Notes: generated by a model not told the origin, from the sequence alone. Positions 28,600-39,161 are shown, counted from the stretch's first letter. The stretch is 64,000 nt of DNA from Sporosarcina sp. Te-1 (GCF_017498505.1 NZ_CP071798.1:992001-1056000), one strand, 5' to 3'. Made by a program: numbers and translations.

Positions 28600-29508
28600 T
28601 TGAAAAAAAGACGATTGGGAAATAGCGAGCTCTATGTATCGGAGCTCGGTTTTGGCTGCATGTCCTTACCACAAGACAAAAAAGCGGCCGAGGAGATTAT
28701 CGAAATAGCTCTTCAAGCGGGCATCAATTTCTTTGATACAGCCGATTTATATGAAGACGGAAATAATGAACGATTGCTCGGCAGCTTGCTTGCAGGACAT
28801 CGGGATAAACTAATCCTCGCTACAAAAGTTGGCAATAAAATGAATCCGGACGGAAACAGCTGGTCATGGGATCCCTCGAGGCAACATATTGCAACTGCTG
28901 TAAAAGAGAGTCTTAGAAGGCTGCAAACAGATTACATCGACTTGTACCAATTACACGGCGGCATGATGGAAGACGATGTGGACGAGACCATCGATGCGTT
29001 AGAAAGCTTGAAAAAGGAAGGTTTGATCAGGCAATATGGTATTTCGTCCATCCGGCCCAATGTGATTGAACGCTTTTTACAAAAAAGTGCTGCCGTCTCT
29101 GTGATGATGCAATACAGTCTGCTCGACCGCCGACCAGAAGAATGGTTTAGCATGATTTCAGACTTTGGTGCTTCCGTTATTACCCGAGGCACGCTGGCAA
29201 AGGGTTTCTTGACGCTAGATGGTGTACATCGGGCAGAGAAGACAAATGGCTTTGGCACGTACACAGCCAATGAATTAGTAGAAACCTTAACTGTCTTAAA
29301 TGAAAAAACCGAAGATATTCATGCGTCAGCAATTGCTTTCAATCTATCTAATCCTGCCGTGTCCACTGTCCTCGTTGGTGCAAGTTCCAATAAACAATTG
29401 CTTGACTCTGTGGTGGCTTATGAAGAAGGGGCGGACGCCTCCGTTCTGCAAGCCTTACAGAATGCAGTCAAACTGGATCAGTATCAGGAACACAGGACGG
29501 AATTATAA
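28600..29508 (+). CDS. yqkF: Aldo/keto reductase YqkF-like
   Basis: NADPH-dependent reductase of about 302 residues with a TIM-barrel fold; substrate unknown. The catalytic Asp and Tyr are in FFDTADLYEDGNNE, the Lys in LATKVGNK and the His in YQLHGG. The TTG at 28600 is preferred over a GTG at 28591 because GGGAGG lies eight bases ahead of it and the resulting N-terminus (KKRRLGNSEL) matches YqkF. Monocistronic. Confidence 0.92.
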   Translation: MKKRRLGNSELYVSELGFGCMSLPQDKKAAEEIIEIALQAGINFFDTADLYEDGNNERLLGSLLAGHRDKLILATKVGNKMNPDGNSWSWDPSRQHIATAVKESLRRLQTDYIDLYQLHGGMMEDDVDETIDALESLKKEGLIRQYGISSIRPNVIERFLQKSAAVSVMMQYSLLDRRPEEWFSMISDFGASVITRGTLAKGFLTLDGVHRAEKTNGFGTYTANELVETLTVLNEKTEDIHASAIAFNLSNPAVSTVLVGASSNKQLLDSVVAYEEGADASVLQALQNAVKLDQYQEHRTEL

Positions 29509-29632
29509 AGGAGCCACGAACTTGTAATCTTTCCGAAATCTTTTTGTAATGATTAAGGTTAGTAATTGCGGGTATCAAATGAGTAGCAACATCTACAACA
29601 ATTATTAACTATGAATTACGGAGGAGATTACA

Positions 29633-29944
29633 ATGAACTTTACAATTACTAATGATAAGAAATGGTTAAAACTTGGAGCTGCGGCTCTACTATCTGTTTC
29701 CATGTTGGCGGCATGTGGTGATGATGACGATGATACGAACTTGGACGTAAACAACCCGCCAGCCGATACTAACGATGGCACAGATACCGATGGTACAGAT
29801 ACGAATGTGGATCTGGATACAGACATGGATTCTGACACGGATGGAACTGGAACTGATACAGGAACAGGTGGAACAGGCACAGATGCTGGAACAGACGGTA
29901 CAGGTACTGGAACGGATACGGATAGTTCAGACAGCGGCAAATAA
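29633..29944 (+). CDS. Small Asp/Thr/Gly-rich lipoprotein
   Basis: Protein of 103 residues. A basic N-terminus and hydrophobic stretch end in a lipobox LAAC with the lipidated Cys28, followed by GDDDDD. The remaining 70 residues are low complexity: Asp, Thr and Gly in irregular repeats of GTDTD, GTGT and DGTGT type, with no aromatic residue and no Cys. The mature part should be unfolded and strongly acidic on the outer membrane face, so cation binding or a spacer role is possible but not shown. GGAGGAG precedes the ATG, and a strong terminator follows. No family is recognised. Confidence 0.8.
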   Translation: MNFTITNDKKWLKLGAAALLSVSMLAACGDDDDDTNLDVNNPPADTNDGTDTDGTDTNVDLDTDMDSDTDGTGTDTGTGGTGTDAGTDGTGTGTDTDSSDSGK

Positions 29945-29968
29945 GCAGCTTCCCCTATTCGTAACCTA

Positions 29969-30009
29969 AAAAAGGCGAAGGAAATCTGATGATTTCCTTC
30001 GCCTTTTTG
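29969..30009. terminator. Bidirectional terminator
   Basis: AAAAAGGCGAAGGAAATC and its perfect complement form an 18-bp stem around four bases, with A and T tracts at the ends. It serves the lipoprotein gene and the convergent xpt-pbuX operon. Confidence 0.92.
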
Positions 30010-30015
30010 CTTTTA

Positions 30016-31937
<1,922 letters not shown>

Positions 31938-31956
31938 CTATTTGTTTCACAATCAA

Positions 31957-32017
31957 CAAAAAAGCCCGTTGACCGTGCATCCAATCATGACATGAGTGGA
32001 GCAAGGTCTCCGGGCTT
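31957..32017 (-). terminator. Riboswitch attenuator upstream of xpt
   Basis: AAGCCCG pairs with CGGGCTT at the base of a long hairpin, with inner GAGACC/GGTC pairing, followed on the minus strand by six T. It lies between the purine aptamer and xpt. Confidence 0.8.
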
Positions 32018-32074
32018 GTAGCCGAACGAAGTATAAAGGACATACCAAAACGGCACGCCTTCTTCCCTTTGCTT

Positions 32075-32143
32075 CTCATAGTCGATTTGTTTACGGCAAA
32101 TCGGTAGAAACTTGCAGGCCATATCCCCGCGATTATATGAGTG
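32075..32143 (-). ncRNA. Guanine-type purine riboswitch
   Basis: The minus strand carries the conserved CACTCATATAAT start, the CGCGGGGATATGGCCTGC arm, AAGTTTCTACCG, and the closing CGACTATGAG. The cytosine before TATG in the closing segment marks guanine/hypoxanthine rather than adenine recognition. Confidence 0.95.
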
Positions 32144-32162
32144 GATGTTTTAGAATGTTTTC

Positions 32163-32190
32163 AGTATAACATGTGAAGACGAAATTTCAA
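32163..32190 (-). promoter_or_regulatory. Sigma-A-type promoter of xpt-pbuX
   Basis: Minus strand TTGAAA (32190-32185), 16 bases, TATACT (32168-32163), just upstream of the purine aptamer. Confidence 0.65.
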
Positions 32191-32314
32191 CAGGGGAAAA
32201 AATAGAAATTGCTTTTCTATTATTCAAAAAACAAGTTTTAAACATTACGTTTAAGTAACTTTTTTATTATATAAATAACAAATGTCTCAATATCATTTTT
32301 GGTGAAAGAAAGTA

Positions 32315-32339
32315 GTTTATAAAACTAAATTCCGGCTAT
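32315..32339 (+). promoter_or_regulatory. Candidate sigma-B promoter of KGG-repeat gene
   Basis: GTTTAT, 13 bases, GGCTAT, each one base from the sigma-B consensus GTTTAA/GGGTAT with correct spacing, 50 bases ahead of the start codon. B. subtilis gsiB, of the same protein type, is a classic sigma-B gene. Confidence 0.5.
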
Positions 32340-32389
32340 ATATGGAGTGTAAGCTACTACACTATATCAAACAAAGGAGTCGATGTAAA

Positions 32390-32683
32390 ATGGCTAGAAA
32401 CAATGAAAATAATAATGAAAACCGAGGAAAAATGTCTTTAGAGGAAGCAGGTCGCAAAGGCGGAGAAGCTACTGCTAAAAAACATGACCGCGATTTCTAC
32501 GAAGAAATCGGACGTAAAGGCGGAGAAGCTACTGCTAAAAAACACGATCGTGATTTCTACGAAGAAATCGGACGTAAAGGTGGAGAAGCTACTGCTAAAA
32601 ATCACGACCGTGATTTCTACGAAGAAATCGGCCGCAAAGGCGGAGAAGCACGCGCTAAACAAGACAACAATAACAACAACTAA
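32390..32683 (+). CDS. KGG-repeat stress protein (GsiB-like)
   Basis: Hydrophilic protein of 97 residues: an Asn-rich N-terminus, then four copies of a 20-residue repeat of the form GRKGGEATAKKHDRDFYEEI, ending in Asn. The KGG motif is that of B. subtilis general stress protein GsiB and plant group-1 LEA proteins, which are disordered and protect during drying or heat. The start at 32390 has AAAGGAG ahead of it; an in-frame ATG at 32342 lacks a site. A candidate sigma-B promoter and a strong terminator bracket it. Confidence 0.88.
   Translation: MARNNENNNENRGKMSLEEAGRKGGEATAKKHDRDFYEEIGRKGGEATAKKHDRDFYEEIGRKGGEATAKNHDRDFYEEIGRKGGEARAKQDNNNNN
32461..32660 (+). repeat. 60-bp in-frame tandem repeats inside KGG gene
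   Basis: Three nearly identical 60-base units begin at 32461, 32521 and 32581, and a partial one at 32641. They differ at only a few bases each, mostly silent, which points to recent slippage or recombination. Confidence 0.9.
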
Positions 32684-32706
32684 TTACTCTTTCTAATGTT
32701 AGAAAC

Positions 32707-32741
32707 AGCAGACAACGCCAAGACGTTGTCTGCTGTTTTTT
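32707..32741 (+). terminator. Terminator of KGG-repeat gene
   Basis: AGCAGACAACG and CGTTGTCTGCT (11-bp perfect stem, six-base loop), then GTTTTTTA. The T-run touches the exoA stop codon. Confidence 0.9.
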
Positions 32742-33501
32742 ATTTTTCTATATCCAACTCAAGCACAATCGGACAATGATCGCTGCCTAGTATGTGATGG
32801 TCAATGCCTGCCCCTGTCATCGCCTTCTCGAGACGGCGGGAAACAAGAAAATAGTCGATACGCCAGCCGATATTCCGTTCTCTGACTTTATTCATATAAG
32901 ACCACCACGTATAGGCACCTTCCCTGTCAGGATAAAAATGCCTGAATGAATCGACAAAGCCTGAACCCAACAAAGTGTCCATTTTACCGCGTTCTTCAAA
33001 GGTGAAACCAGAATTTCCGATATTGGATTTCACGTTCCGGATATCCAGTTCTTGATGTGCCACATTTAAGTCTCCGCAGTAGATGACTGGTTTTCTTTCG
33101 TTCAATTCTGTCAAATGTGCCAGTATTTTATCTTCCCAAGCCAACCGATACGGAAGACGCGCCAAATCCCGTTGGGAATGCGGAACGTACGCATTCACCA
33201 ATATAAAATCCTGATATTCTGCCGTGATAATCCGGCCTTCCTCTTCACCCTCTTCCTCACCGATCCCATACGAGACACGGAGTGGTTGTTCCTTCGTAAA
33301 GATAGCTGTACCGGAATATCCTTTCTTCATGGCATAATTCCAATATTGAAAGTATCCTTCTAACGGCAATTCTATTTGGCCCTCCTGTAATTTCGTCTCT
33401 TGCACACAAAAAATGTCCGCTTCCACCTCAGCAAAGTAATCCAAAAATCCTTTTTTCACACAAGCTCTTAAACCATTCACATTCCAAGAAACCAGTTTCA
33501 A
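32740..33501 (-). CDS. exoA: Exodeoxyribonuclease III / AP endonuclease
   Basis: DNA repair nuclease of 253 residues that cuts at abasic sites. Motifs of the exonuclease III family: MKLVSWNVNGLRA, FCVQETKL with the metal-binding Glu, YCGDLNVAHQELD with the Asp-Asn pair, and GSDHCPIVLEL with the catalytic Asp-His. Monocistronic. Confidence 0.96.
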   Translation of the reverse strand: MKLVSWNVNGLRACVKKGFLDYFAEVEADIFCVQETKLQEGQIELPLEGYFQYWNYAMKKGYSGTAIFTKEQPLRVSYGIGEEEGEEEGRIITAEYQDFILVNAYVPHSQRDLARLPYRLAWEDKILAHLTELNERKPVIYCGDLNVAHQELDIRNVKSNIGNSGFTFEERGKMDTLLGSGFVDSFRHFYPDREGAYTWWSYMNKVRERNIGWRIDYFLVSRRLEKAMTGAGIDHHILGSDHCPIVLELDIEK

Positions 33502-33529
33502 TTTAGATCCCTACTATTCTATCTGTAAA

Positions 33530-34642
33530 TTAAAGCATCGCGTTTTCGACGCGATACATGGACAAGTCGATGTCCAATTCTTCACCTAACGCTAAACAAG
33601 CCAGCTGCTTTCCTAAAAATGGCCCAATCGTCAATCCAGAGGCCCCAAGACCGTTCGCAAACAAAACGTTGGCAGCATCCGGCAATTCACCGATCACTGG
33701 CAAGAAACCAGTCGTGAATGGACGAAAGCCGACCCGCGTCTCTATAAATTCGGCACGATGCAAAGCGGGAGCAATTTCTAATGCTTTGTTCAACACTTCA
33801 AATATGCCTCCGACTGTTGTTTTCAAATCCATTTCATGTTCGTCCTCATGCGTTGCTCCGACCACAATTCTTCCATCCGGAAATGACAACATATATTGGT
33901 CATTCGGCGGCATGACGACCGGCCATGATTCTGTATCTTTATCATCCACCCGTAGATGGGCAATTTGAGCCTTTTGGGCTCTCACATCCATATGAATGCC
34001 AATTTGGCGCAATAAATCGCCAGCCCAGCATCCCGCCGTAATAATAATTTTATCGGCCTCTATTTTAGCACCATCTACTAGTACCTCACAATTTCCTACT
34101 GTATCCCTTCGCAATGCAGCGGTACCATGGGCGATTGCAACACCTTTCGATTTGGCTCCTTCCAAAAGCGCATCCCTAAGCAACCGGCCATCGACTCGGG
34201 CTGCCCCGCTGACATAAACAGATGAAAAGCTGTCGGATAAATACGGAAACAGTGGCCCAGTTTCCTTCTCGGTCAATTGGCGAATTTCTCCAATTTCAGG
34301 GGCCGCTTCTCTTCTCTGAATCGCCCGCTCCTCCATCTTTGTCAGTTTGTCTTGATCTGTATGGATACTGATCGCCCCTACTTGTTTATAGCCTGGTTCC
34401 AGACCTGCAGCTTCCAGCCTCGGAATGAGTTCACTATAAAAAGCAGCACCCGCTTTTGCAAGCGAATACCACGCTTTGTTTCTTCGCTGTGATAGCCAGG
34501 GACATATGATGCCTGCAGCCGCATCTGTCGCTTGGCCGGGGTCCTTCCTGTCTATTAACATGACTTCCTTGCCTTGTCCAGCCAAATGATATGCTGTAGA
34601 GGCACCTAGTATGCCGCCGCCTACAATAACAATGCGATCCAT
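33530..34642 (-). CDS. FAD-dependent amino-acid oxidase/dehydrogenase (DAO family)
   Basis: Flavoprotein of 370 residues. The dinucleotide-binding motif IVIVGGGILGASTAYHLA is at the N-terminus, and the C-terminus has VGFRPFTTGFLPVIGELP and GLGASGLTIGPFLGKQLA of the DadA/ThiO type. It should oxidise an amino acid or related amine; the substrate is unclear. The start at 34642 follows GGGTGG; an ATG 12 bases upstream is less likely. No thiamine genes are near, which argues against ThiO. It diverges from ilvE with a cre-like site between them. Confidence 0.85.
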   Translation of the reverse strand: MDRIVIVGGGILGASTAYHLAGQGKEVMLIDRKDPGQATDAAAGIICPWLSQRRNKAWYSLAKAGAAFYSELIPRLEAAGLEPGYKQVGAISIHTDQDKLTKMEERAIQRREAAPEIGEIRQLTEKETGPLFPYLSDSFSSVYVSGAARVDGRLLRDALLEGAKSKGVAIAHGTAALRRDTVGNCEVLVDGAKIEADKIIITAGCWAGDLLRQIGIHMDVRAQKAQIAHLRVDDKDTESWPVVMPPNDQYMLSFPDGRIVVGATHEDEHEMDLKTTVGGIFEVLNKALEIAPALHRAEFIETRVGFRPFTTGFLPVIGELPDAANVLFANGLGASGLTIGPFLGKQLACLALGEELDIDLSMYRVENAML

Positions 34643-34710
34643 AAAACCACCCATTTAAACTCTTTTCTTTATTGTACTTGCGTTTCATTCGAAATACAAA
34701 CGGGGGTTTT

Positions 34711-34724
34711 TGAAAACGCTTTCA
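34711..34724. promoter_or_regulatory. CcpA binding site (cre)
   Basis: TGAAAACGCTTTCA fits the cre consensus TGWAANCGNTNWCA completely. It lies between the divergent flavoprotein gene and ilvE, about 70 bases upstream of the probable ilvE start site. A TATAAT at 34778-34783 with a poor -35 is the likely ilvE -10. Confidence 0.7.
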
Positions 34725-34866
34725 AAATTAAATAAATAATTTTACTATTCAGCTCTTTCTTTTTTCAAAAAAAGCAGTATAATGATTCTATTCGATAAGT
34801 AAGAGCTGCGGGAAAGTTTTAACAATACTAACTGATAAACGATGAGTCTATTATTAAGGAGATTTG

Positions 34867-35967
34867 ATGATTATGACGAGAACGCCCATCCAAGTAAAAC
34901 TGACAGAAAGCAAAAAAGAGAAGCCGAATGCGGAGACACTGGTATTCGGAAGAACGTTCACGGATCATATGTTCGTCGCTGATTATGAAGAAGGAAAAGG
35001 CTGGCATAGCCACCGTATTGTACCGTACGAACCGATTACCTTGGACCCTGCCTCCATTGTATTTCACTACGGACAGACTGTTTTTGAAGGCATGAAAGCA
35101 TATCGAAATGACGATGGTGTCATACGACTTTTCCGCCCGGAAGAAAACATGAAACGATTGAACCTTTCGCTGAGTCGTCTATGCATGCCGCGCATTGATG
35201 AACAATCTGCCTTGCATGGGTTAACCGAACTCTTGCGGATTGAAAAAGATTGGATTCCTACTATGGAAGGAACGTCTTTGTATATCCGTCCGTTCGTTAT
35301 CGCGACAGAAGCGTTTTTGGGAGTCGCTCCGGCTAAGAAGTATCAATTCTTTATTATCCTATCTCCTGTCGGTTCGTATTACAAAGAAGGCATCCATCCT
35401 GTCAAAATACTTGTAGAGAACGAATTTGTCCGAGCAGTCAAAGGCGGCACAGGAGGTGCTAAAACAGCCGGAAACTATGCCTCTGGATTGAAGGCACAAG
35501 AAGTCGCAGATCAGCAAGGCTATTCACAGGTACTTTGGCTTGATGGCGTTGAACGGAAATATGTGGAAGAAGTAGGAAGTATGAATATCTTCTTTAAAAT
35601 AAACGGCGAAGTCGTTACACCGGCTATCAACGGCAGTATTTTGGAGGGAATCACACGTAAATCCATTTTGCAATTGCTTCGTCATTGGGATATTCCTGTT
35701 TCAGAAAGAAAAATTTCAATGGATGAAATCCGGGATGCATATGATAAGGGTATTCTCGAAGAGGTATTTGGTACAGGGACGGCTGCTGTCATTTCCCCTG
35801 TGGGCGAATTGAATTGGGACGGCTATAAAATGATCGTCAATAATGGCAAAACAGGCGATCTTTCCATGAAACTCTACAATACACTGACCAATATTCAAAC
35901 AGGCAAGGAAGAGGACCCATTCAATTGGATACAAAAAATCGTACAAGAGTATGCAAAACTGGCATAA
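34867..35967 (+). CDS. ilvE: Branched-chain amino acid aminotransferase
   Basis: Fold-type IV PLP enzyme of about 366 residues interconverting Leu/Ile/Val and their 2-oxo acids. It has ASIVFHYGQTVFEGMKAYR, SLYIRPFVIATEAFLGV and VKGGTGGAKTAGNYASGLKAQ, with the PLP-binding Lys in GGAKTAGNYA and the later EVGSMNIFF and EVFGTGTAAVISPVG blocks. ATG at 34867 lies five bases after AAGGAG; the ATG at 34873 is possible. Single gene with its own terminator; no T-box leader is seen. Confidence 0.95.
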   Translation: MIMTRTPIQVKLTESKKEKPNAETLVFGRTFTDHMFVADYEEGKGWHSHRIVPYEPITLDPASIVFHYGQTVFEGMKAYRNDDGVIRLFRPEENMKRLNLSLSRLCMPRIDEQSALHGLTELLRIEKDWIPTMEGTSLYIRPFVIATEAFLGVAPAKKYQFFIILSPVGSYYKEGIHPVKILVENEFVRAVKGGTGGAKTAGNYASGLKAQEVADQQGYSQVLWLDGVERKYVEEVGSMNIFFKINGEVVTPAINGSILEGITRKSILQLLRHWDIPVSERKISMDEIRDAYDKGILEEVFGTGTAAVISPVGELNWDGYKMIVNNGKTGDLSMKLYNTLTNIQTGKEEDPFNWIQKIVQEYAKLA

Positions 35968-35975
35968 TATGCAGA

Positions 35976-36015
35976 AAAAGACGTCGATTCCAGGTGAGAA
36001 TCGATGTCTTTTTTC
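35976..36015 (+). terminator. Terminator of ilvE
   Basis: AGACGTCGATTC and GAATCGATGTCT (one mismatch) form the stem, followed by TTTTTTC. Confidence 0.85.
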
Positions 36016-36043
36016 TTTGTGGGCATATTGTGAATGTATGTTG

Positions 36044-36205
36044 CTAGGCTATTTTTTGATAACGGTTCAAAAGCTTGTCTAAATCTTGACTGCATGCTAT
36101 GACATCTGGGTGTGTAAATCCATTGCGTTTCGCCATTTTGTACATCATATTCCGTTTCATCTGAATTTGTAATGACAAGAACTCTTTCTGCAATTTGTCT
36201 TTCAC
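36044..36205 (-). CDS. Spo0E-like sporulation regulatory protein (53 aa)
   Basis: Short protein starting with GTG at 36205 behind a GGAGGAAGCGG ribosome site. It reads MKDKLQKEFLSLQIQMKRNM through MAKRNGFTHPDVIACSQDLD to LLNRYQKIA. The SQDLD core with the preceding MxxxAxxxGxxxPxVI pattern is the signature of Spo0E-type aspartyl phosphatases, which dephosphorylate Spo0A~P and delay sporulation. The expected fold is two antiparallel helices. The gene stands alone, convergent with ilvE. Confidence 0.85.
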   Translation of the reverse strand: MKDKLQKEFLSLQIQMKRNMMYKMAKRNGFTHPDVIACSQDLDKLLNRYQKIA

Positions 36206-36302
36206 GACCCGCTTCCTCCATACTTTTCAATGTTTTTTTCACACTTGTCCTATCGTACTTCATTAAATTTGAAAAGAATGTCGGATTTTGATCTGTTTGC
36301 AT

Positions 36303-36687
36303 ACTTTTTATGTAACGTTCACAATTCCGTCACATTTAAATTATTTTGTTCGCTATTTCATCATGTGAGCTGACAATAGGTGAGGTGTTTTGACTGCAAC
36401 CTGCTCGAAAAATCAGGGGAAACGCACGTTTTTTCCACGAAACGCTTAAAACTTCCTGGTCACCGCTCGTATGTTCTTGCACACAGCTCGTAACTCACTC
36501 GGTAATACTAGCATAAGCGACATTAGCAAGCTTCAGTCCATCTTTACTGGTCTGAAGCCCTAAATTATTTATAGAACCGGTTTGCTTACCATAAATGTTT
36601 CCATAAAAAAGAACTGATCAGAAAATCAGTTTTCACTGATTTTCCTGACAGTCCAATTTCCATTTAGCTGCTCCTACATCTGTTGCA
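36303..36687. other. Gene-poor stretch with terminator
   Basis: No supported gene. On the minus strand, 36604-36645 holds AAAATCAG, six bases, CTGATTTT and then TTCTTTTTT, a likely terminator for yqkE. A short protein-like reading frame on the minus strand ends near 36495 but has no start or family. Confidence 0.5.
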
Positions 36688-36945
36688 TTAATATTTGGTT
36701 CCGCCATCTCCATATTCGTCAAGCAACTCGGCAAAACTCTTATTTTTCTCTTTTTCCAACCGTTCACGCTTTAATTTTTCTTGTCTTTTTTCCTCTTCCT
36801 CTCTCGCTTTGGCCGAAAGTTCCATTTTCGTTTCTTTCAACTTGGCTAACATTTCTTCATTCAAAGCGTCTGAGAGAGTCAACTTATCCTCTTTATCTTT
36901 GGTTACCGCGTTGGATTGTGTGTGTTTCTGTCTCTTTTTTGCCAT
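36688..36945 (-). CDS. yqkE: YqkE-family protein (DUF3886)
   Basis: Highly charged protein of 85 residues, rich in Lys and Glu, with a long predicted coiled-coil helix (about 28-70) and the conserved tail SFAELLDEYGDGGTKY. This matches B. subtilis YqkE. Function unknown. It starts 19 bases after the thiolase stop and is probably co-transcribed with it. Confidence 0.85.
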   Translation of the reverse strand: MAKKRQKHTQSNAVTKDKEDKLTLSDALNEEMLAKLKETKMELSAKAREEEEKRQEKLKRERLEKEKNKSFAELLDEYGDGGTKY

Positions 36946-36964
36946 ATCTATTTCCCTTTCTATA

Positions 36965-38149
36965 TTAAGGACGCTGTACTATGGTGGCAACGCCTTGTCC
37001 GCCGCCTATGCATAATGTTGCTAGTCCTGTCTTCACGTCTCTTCGCTTCATTTCATGGAGCAATGTCACGAGTATCCGTGCCCCACTTGCACCTATCGGA
37101 TGACCGAGAGCAATCGCGCCGCCATTGACATTCAGTTTCTCTTTATCAAATGACAACTCTCGACCTACTGCCAAGGATTGGGCCGCAAATGCCTCGTTCG
37201 CTTCGATCAGATCGATTTCTTCCAATGCAATTCCTGCCCGGTCTAAAACATTTCTCACCGCTTGCACCGGTCCGATTCCCATGATGGATGGATCCACACC
37301 CGCATTGGCATTCGCTGTAATGAAAGCGAGTGGTTCAATTCCCAGTTCCTCCGCCTTTTCTTTCGACATGATGACAAATGCTGCGGCTCCGTCATTGATC
37401 CCAGAAGCGTTGCCAGCGGTCACACTGCCCTCTTTTTTAAAGGCAGGGCGTAGTTTCGATAATTTTTCCGACGTTGTGCCCGCCTTTACATACTCGTCAG
37501 CATCGAAAACGATCGGCTCACCTTTTCGTTGAGGGATCTCTACCGGTACAATCTCTTCTTTGAAACGACCGCTCTCTATTGCCGCTGCGGCTTTTACCTG
37601 TGATTCAGCCGCAAACGCATCCTGCTCTTCCCTCGAAATAGAATAACGATCGCACAAATTCTCAGCAGTCATTCCCATATGGTAATCATTGAATGCACAC
37701 CAAAGTCCATCAGCTATCATACTATCTACCAATTTTTGGTCGCCCATCTTGAATCCTTCTCTAGCATTCTTCACCAAAAAAGGTGCTTGACTCATATTTT
37801 CCGTCCCGCCTGCTACGATAACATCTGCATCCCCTGAGATGATCGCTTGCCGTGCGAGATGAACAGCTTTGAGACCGGATCCGCATACTTTATTGATCGT
37901 CAAAGCAGGTACCGTTTCGGGCAACCCTGCTTTTACAGCAGCTTGCCTTGCTGGATTTTGGCCATTTCCTGCCTGAAGTACATTACCCATAATGACTTCA
38001 TCGACTTGGTCTGGCCTGATTTTAGCCCGCTCTACTGCTTCCTTGATAACAATTGCACCCAGCTCCGCAGCGGAAACGTCTTTCAATGCCCCTAAAAAAG
38101 AACCAATTGCCGTACGGACCGCACTCACGATTACTACTTCGTTCGTCAT
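36965..38149 (-). CDS. Acetyl-CoA acetyltransferase (thiolase)
   Basis: Thiolase of 394 residues that condenses two acetyl-CoA to acetoacetyl-CoA or runs in reverse. The acyl-binding Cys is in [11 protein letters not shown], the catalytic His in [12 protein letters not shown] and the second Cys in [11 protein letters not shown]. The NEAFAAQ signature is also present. The divergent HMG-CoA lyase gene makes acetoacetate plus acetyl-CoA, so the pair probably serves leucine or ketone-body catabolism. Confidence 0.94.
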   Translation of the reverse strand: MTNEVVIVSAVRTAIGSFLGALKDVSAAELGAIVIKEAVERAKIRPDQVDEVIMGNVLQAGNGQNPARQAAVKAGLPETVPALTINKVCGSGLKAVHLARQAIISGDADVIVAGGTENMSQAPFLVKNAREGFKMGDQKLVDSMIADGLWCAFNDYHMGMTAENLCDRYSISREEQDAFAAESQVKAAAAIESGRFKEEIVPVEIPQRKGEPIVFDADEYVKAGTTSEKLSKLRPAFKKEGSVTAGNASGINDGAAAFVIMSKEKAEELGIEPLAFITANANAGVDPSIMGIGPVQAVRNVLDRAGIALEEIDLIEANEAFAAQSLAVGRELSFDKEKLNVNGGAIALGHPIGASGARILVTLLHEMKRRDVKTGLATLCIGGGQGVATIVQRP

Positions 38150-38258
38150 GAAAATTCCCCCTCATCCTCATTAACTATTCTCCTGATCCACTTTCCCTTC
38201 CCTTCTGTGTTGCCGTCCCCTTTTGTCGTCAAGTACAATGTAAGCGGGAGGGGAAGTT

Positions 38259-39161
38259 ATGTTTAGTTTACCAAAGAAAGCAACGATTATCGAGGTTGGA
38301 CCACGAGACGGCCTGCAAAATGAAAAAAAGGAAGTTGTCACATCAGACAAGCTAGCATTCATTGATAGTCTGCAACTAGCCGGTGTTAAAGAGATGGAAC
38401 TCACTTCATTCGTTTCTCCGAAATGGGTGCCCCAAATGGCAGATGCCAAAGAAATTGTCGGACGCTCAAAAAGGGTTGGCCGGCAATTCGTCCTGGCTCC
38501 AAATGAAAAAGGGGCACAGTTGGCACTTGAAGCAGGAGCTGACTCCATCGCTGTCTTTGTCGGGGTTAGTAATTCATTTAATCAAAAAAATATTAACCGG
38601 TCAACGCACGATGCCGTAAATGCCCTTCAGCCTGTTATCGAGAACTTAAAACAGCAGAATATGTTTGTCCGTGCATGCATTTCCACCGCATTTTATTGTC
38701 CCTACGAGGGTAAAATCAATAGCAAGGATGTCCAATCCTTATGTGCCGACTTCGTTTCCATGGGAGTGGACGAATTAAGCGTAGCTGATACGGTGGGCAG
38801 AGCAAATCCGTTGGAATGCTACGAACTGTTCACATTATTAAAAGAGGCATTCTCCGAGGTTTTGTTGACTGCACATTTCCACGACACAAGAAAAATGGCG
38901 CTGGCCAATATTTTTGCATCCTTACAAGCAGGAATTGACCGTTTTGATACTGCCGCAGGCGGTTTAGGCGGCTGTCCGTTCGCTCCTGGTGCTACTGGCA
39001 ATGTGGCGACAGAAGATGTCGTGCATATGCTGGATACCCTAGGAATCGAGACAGGGGTTAACGTTAAAAAAGTATGTGAAGCCGTAGAATTGATTGCTCC
39101 CCATGTTTCAAGACCGATTGATTCAGGAATGTATAGATTGTATCAGAACGGCCAGTTGTAA
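38259..39161 (+). CDS. Hydroxymethylglutaryl-CoA lyase
   Basis: TIM-barrel lyase of 300 residues splitting HMG-CoA to acetoacetate and acetyl-CoA, the last step of leucine breakdown. Motifs: EVGPRDGLQNE, SFVSPKWVPQMADA, the His pair in LTAHFHDTR and the lid loop GLGGCPFAPGATGNVATED with the active-site Cys. Strong GGGAGGGG ribosome site. Followed 16 bases later by yqkD, so the two may be co-transcribed. No other leucine catabolic genes are nearby. Confidence 0.95.
   Translation: MFSLPKKATIIEVGPRDGLQNEKKEVVTSDKLAFIDSLQLAGVKEMELTSFVSPKWVPQMADAKEIVGRSKRVGRQFVLAPNEKGAQLALEAGADSIAVFVGVSNSFNQKNINRSTHDAVNALQPVIENLKQQNMFVRACISTAFYCPYEGKINSKDVQSLCADFVSMGVDELSVADTVGRANPLECYELFTLLKEAFSEVLLTAHFHDTRKMALANIFASLQAGIDRFDTAAGGLGGCPFAPGATGNVATEDVVHMLDTLGIETGVNVKKVCEAVELIAPHVSRPIDSGMYRLYQNGQL

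Noticed and set aside
29560..29580. Sigma-B promoter ahead of the lipoprotein (GGGTAT)
   Set aside because: No acceptable -35 is found 12-14 bases upstream.
32461..32660. CRISPR-like array
   Set aside because: The units are contiguous, 60 bases long and in frame, with no spacers; they encode KGG protein repeats.
34784..34866. T-box leader ahead of ilvE
   Set aside because: The leader is about 80 bases, too short, and lacks the T-box sequence and an antiterminator.
35895..36302. Minus-strand frame of 135 codons
   Set aside because: It covers the Spo0E-like gene in a different frame and runs into ilvE; the 53-residue GTG-start frame has the family motif.
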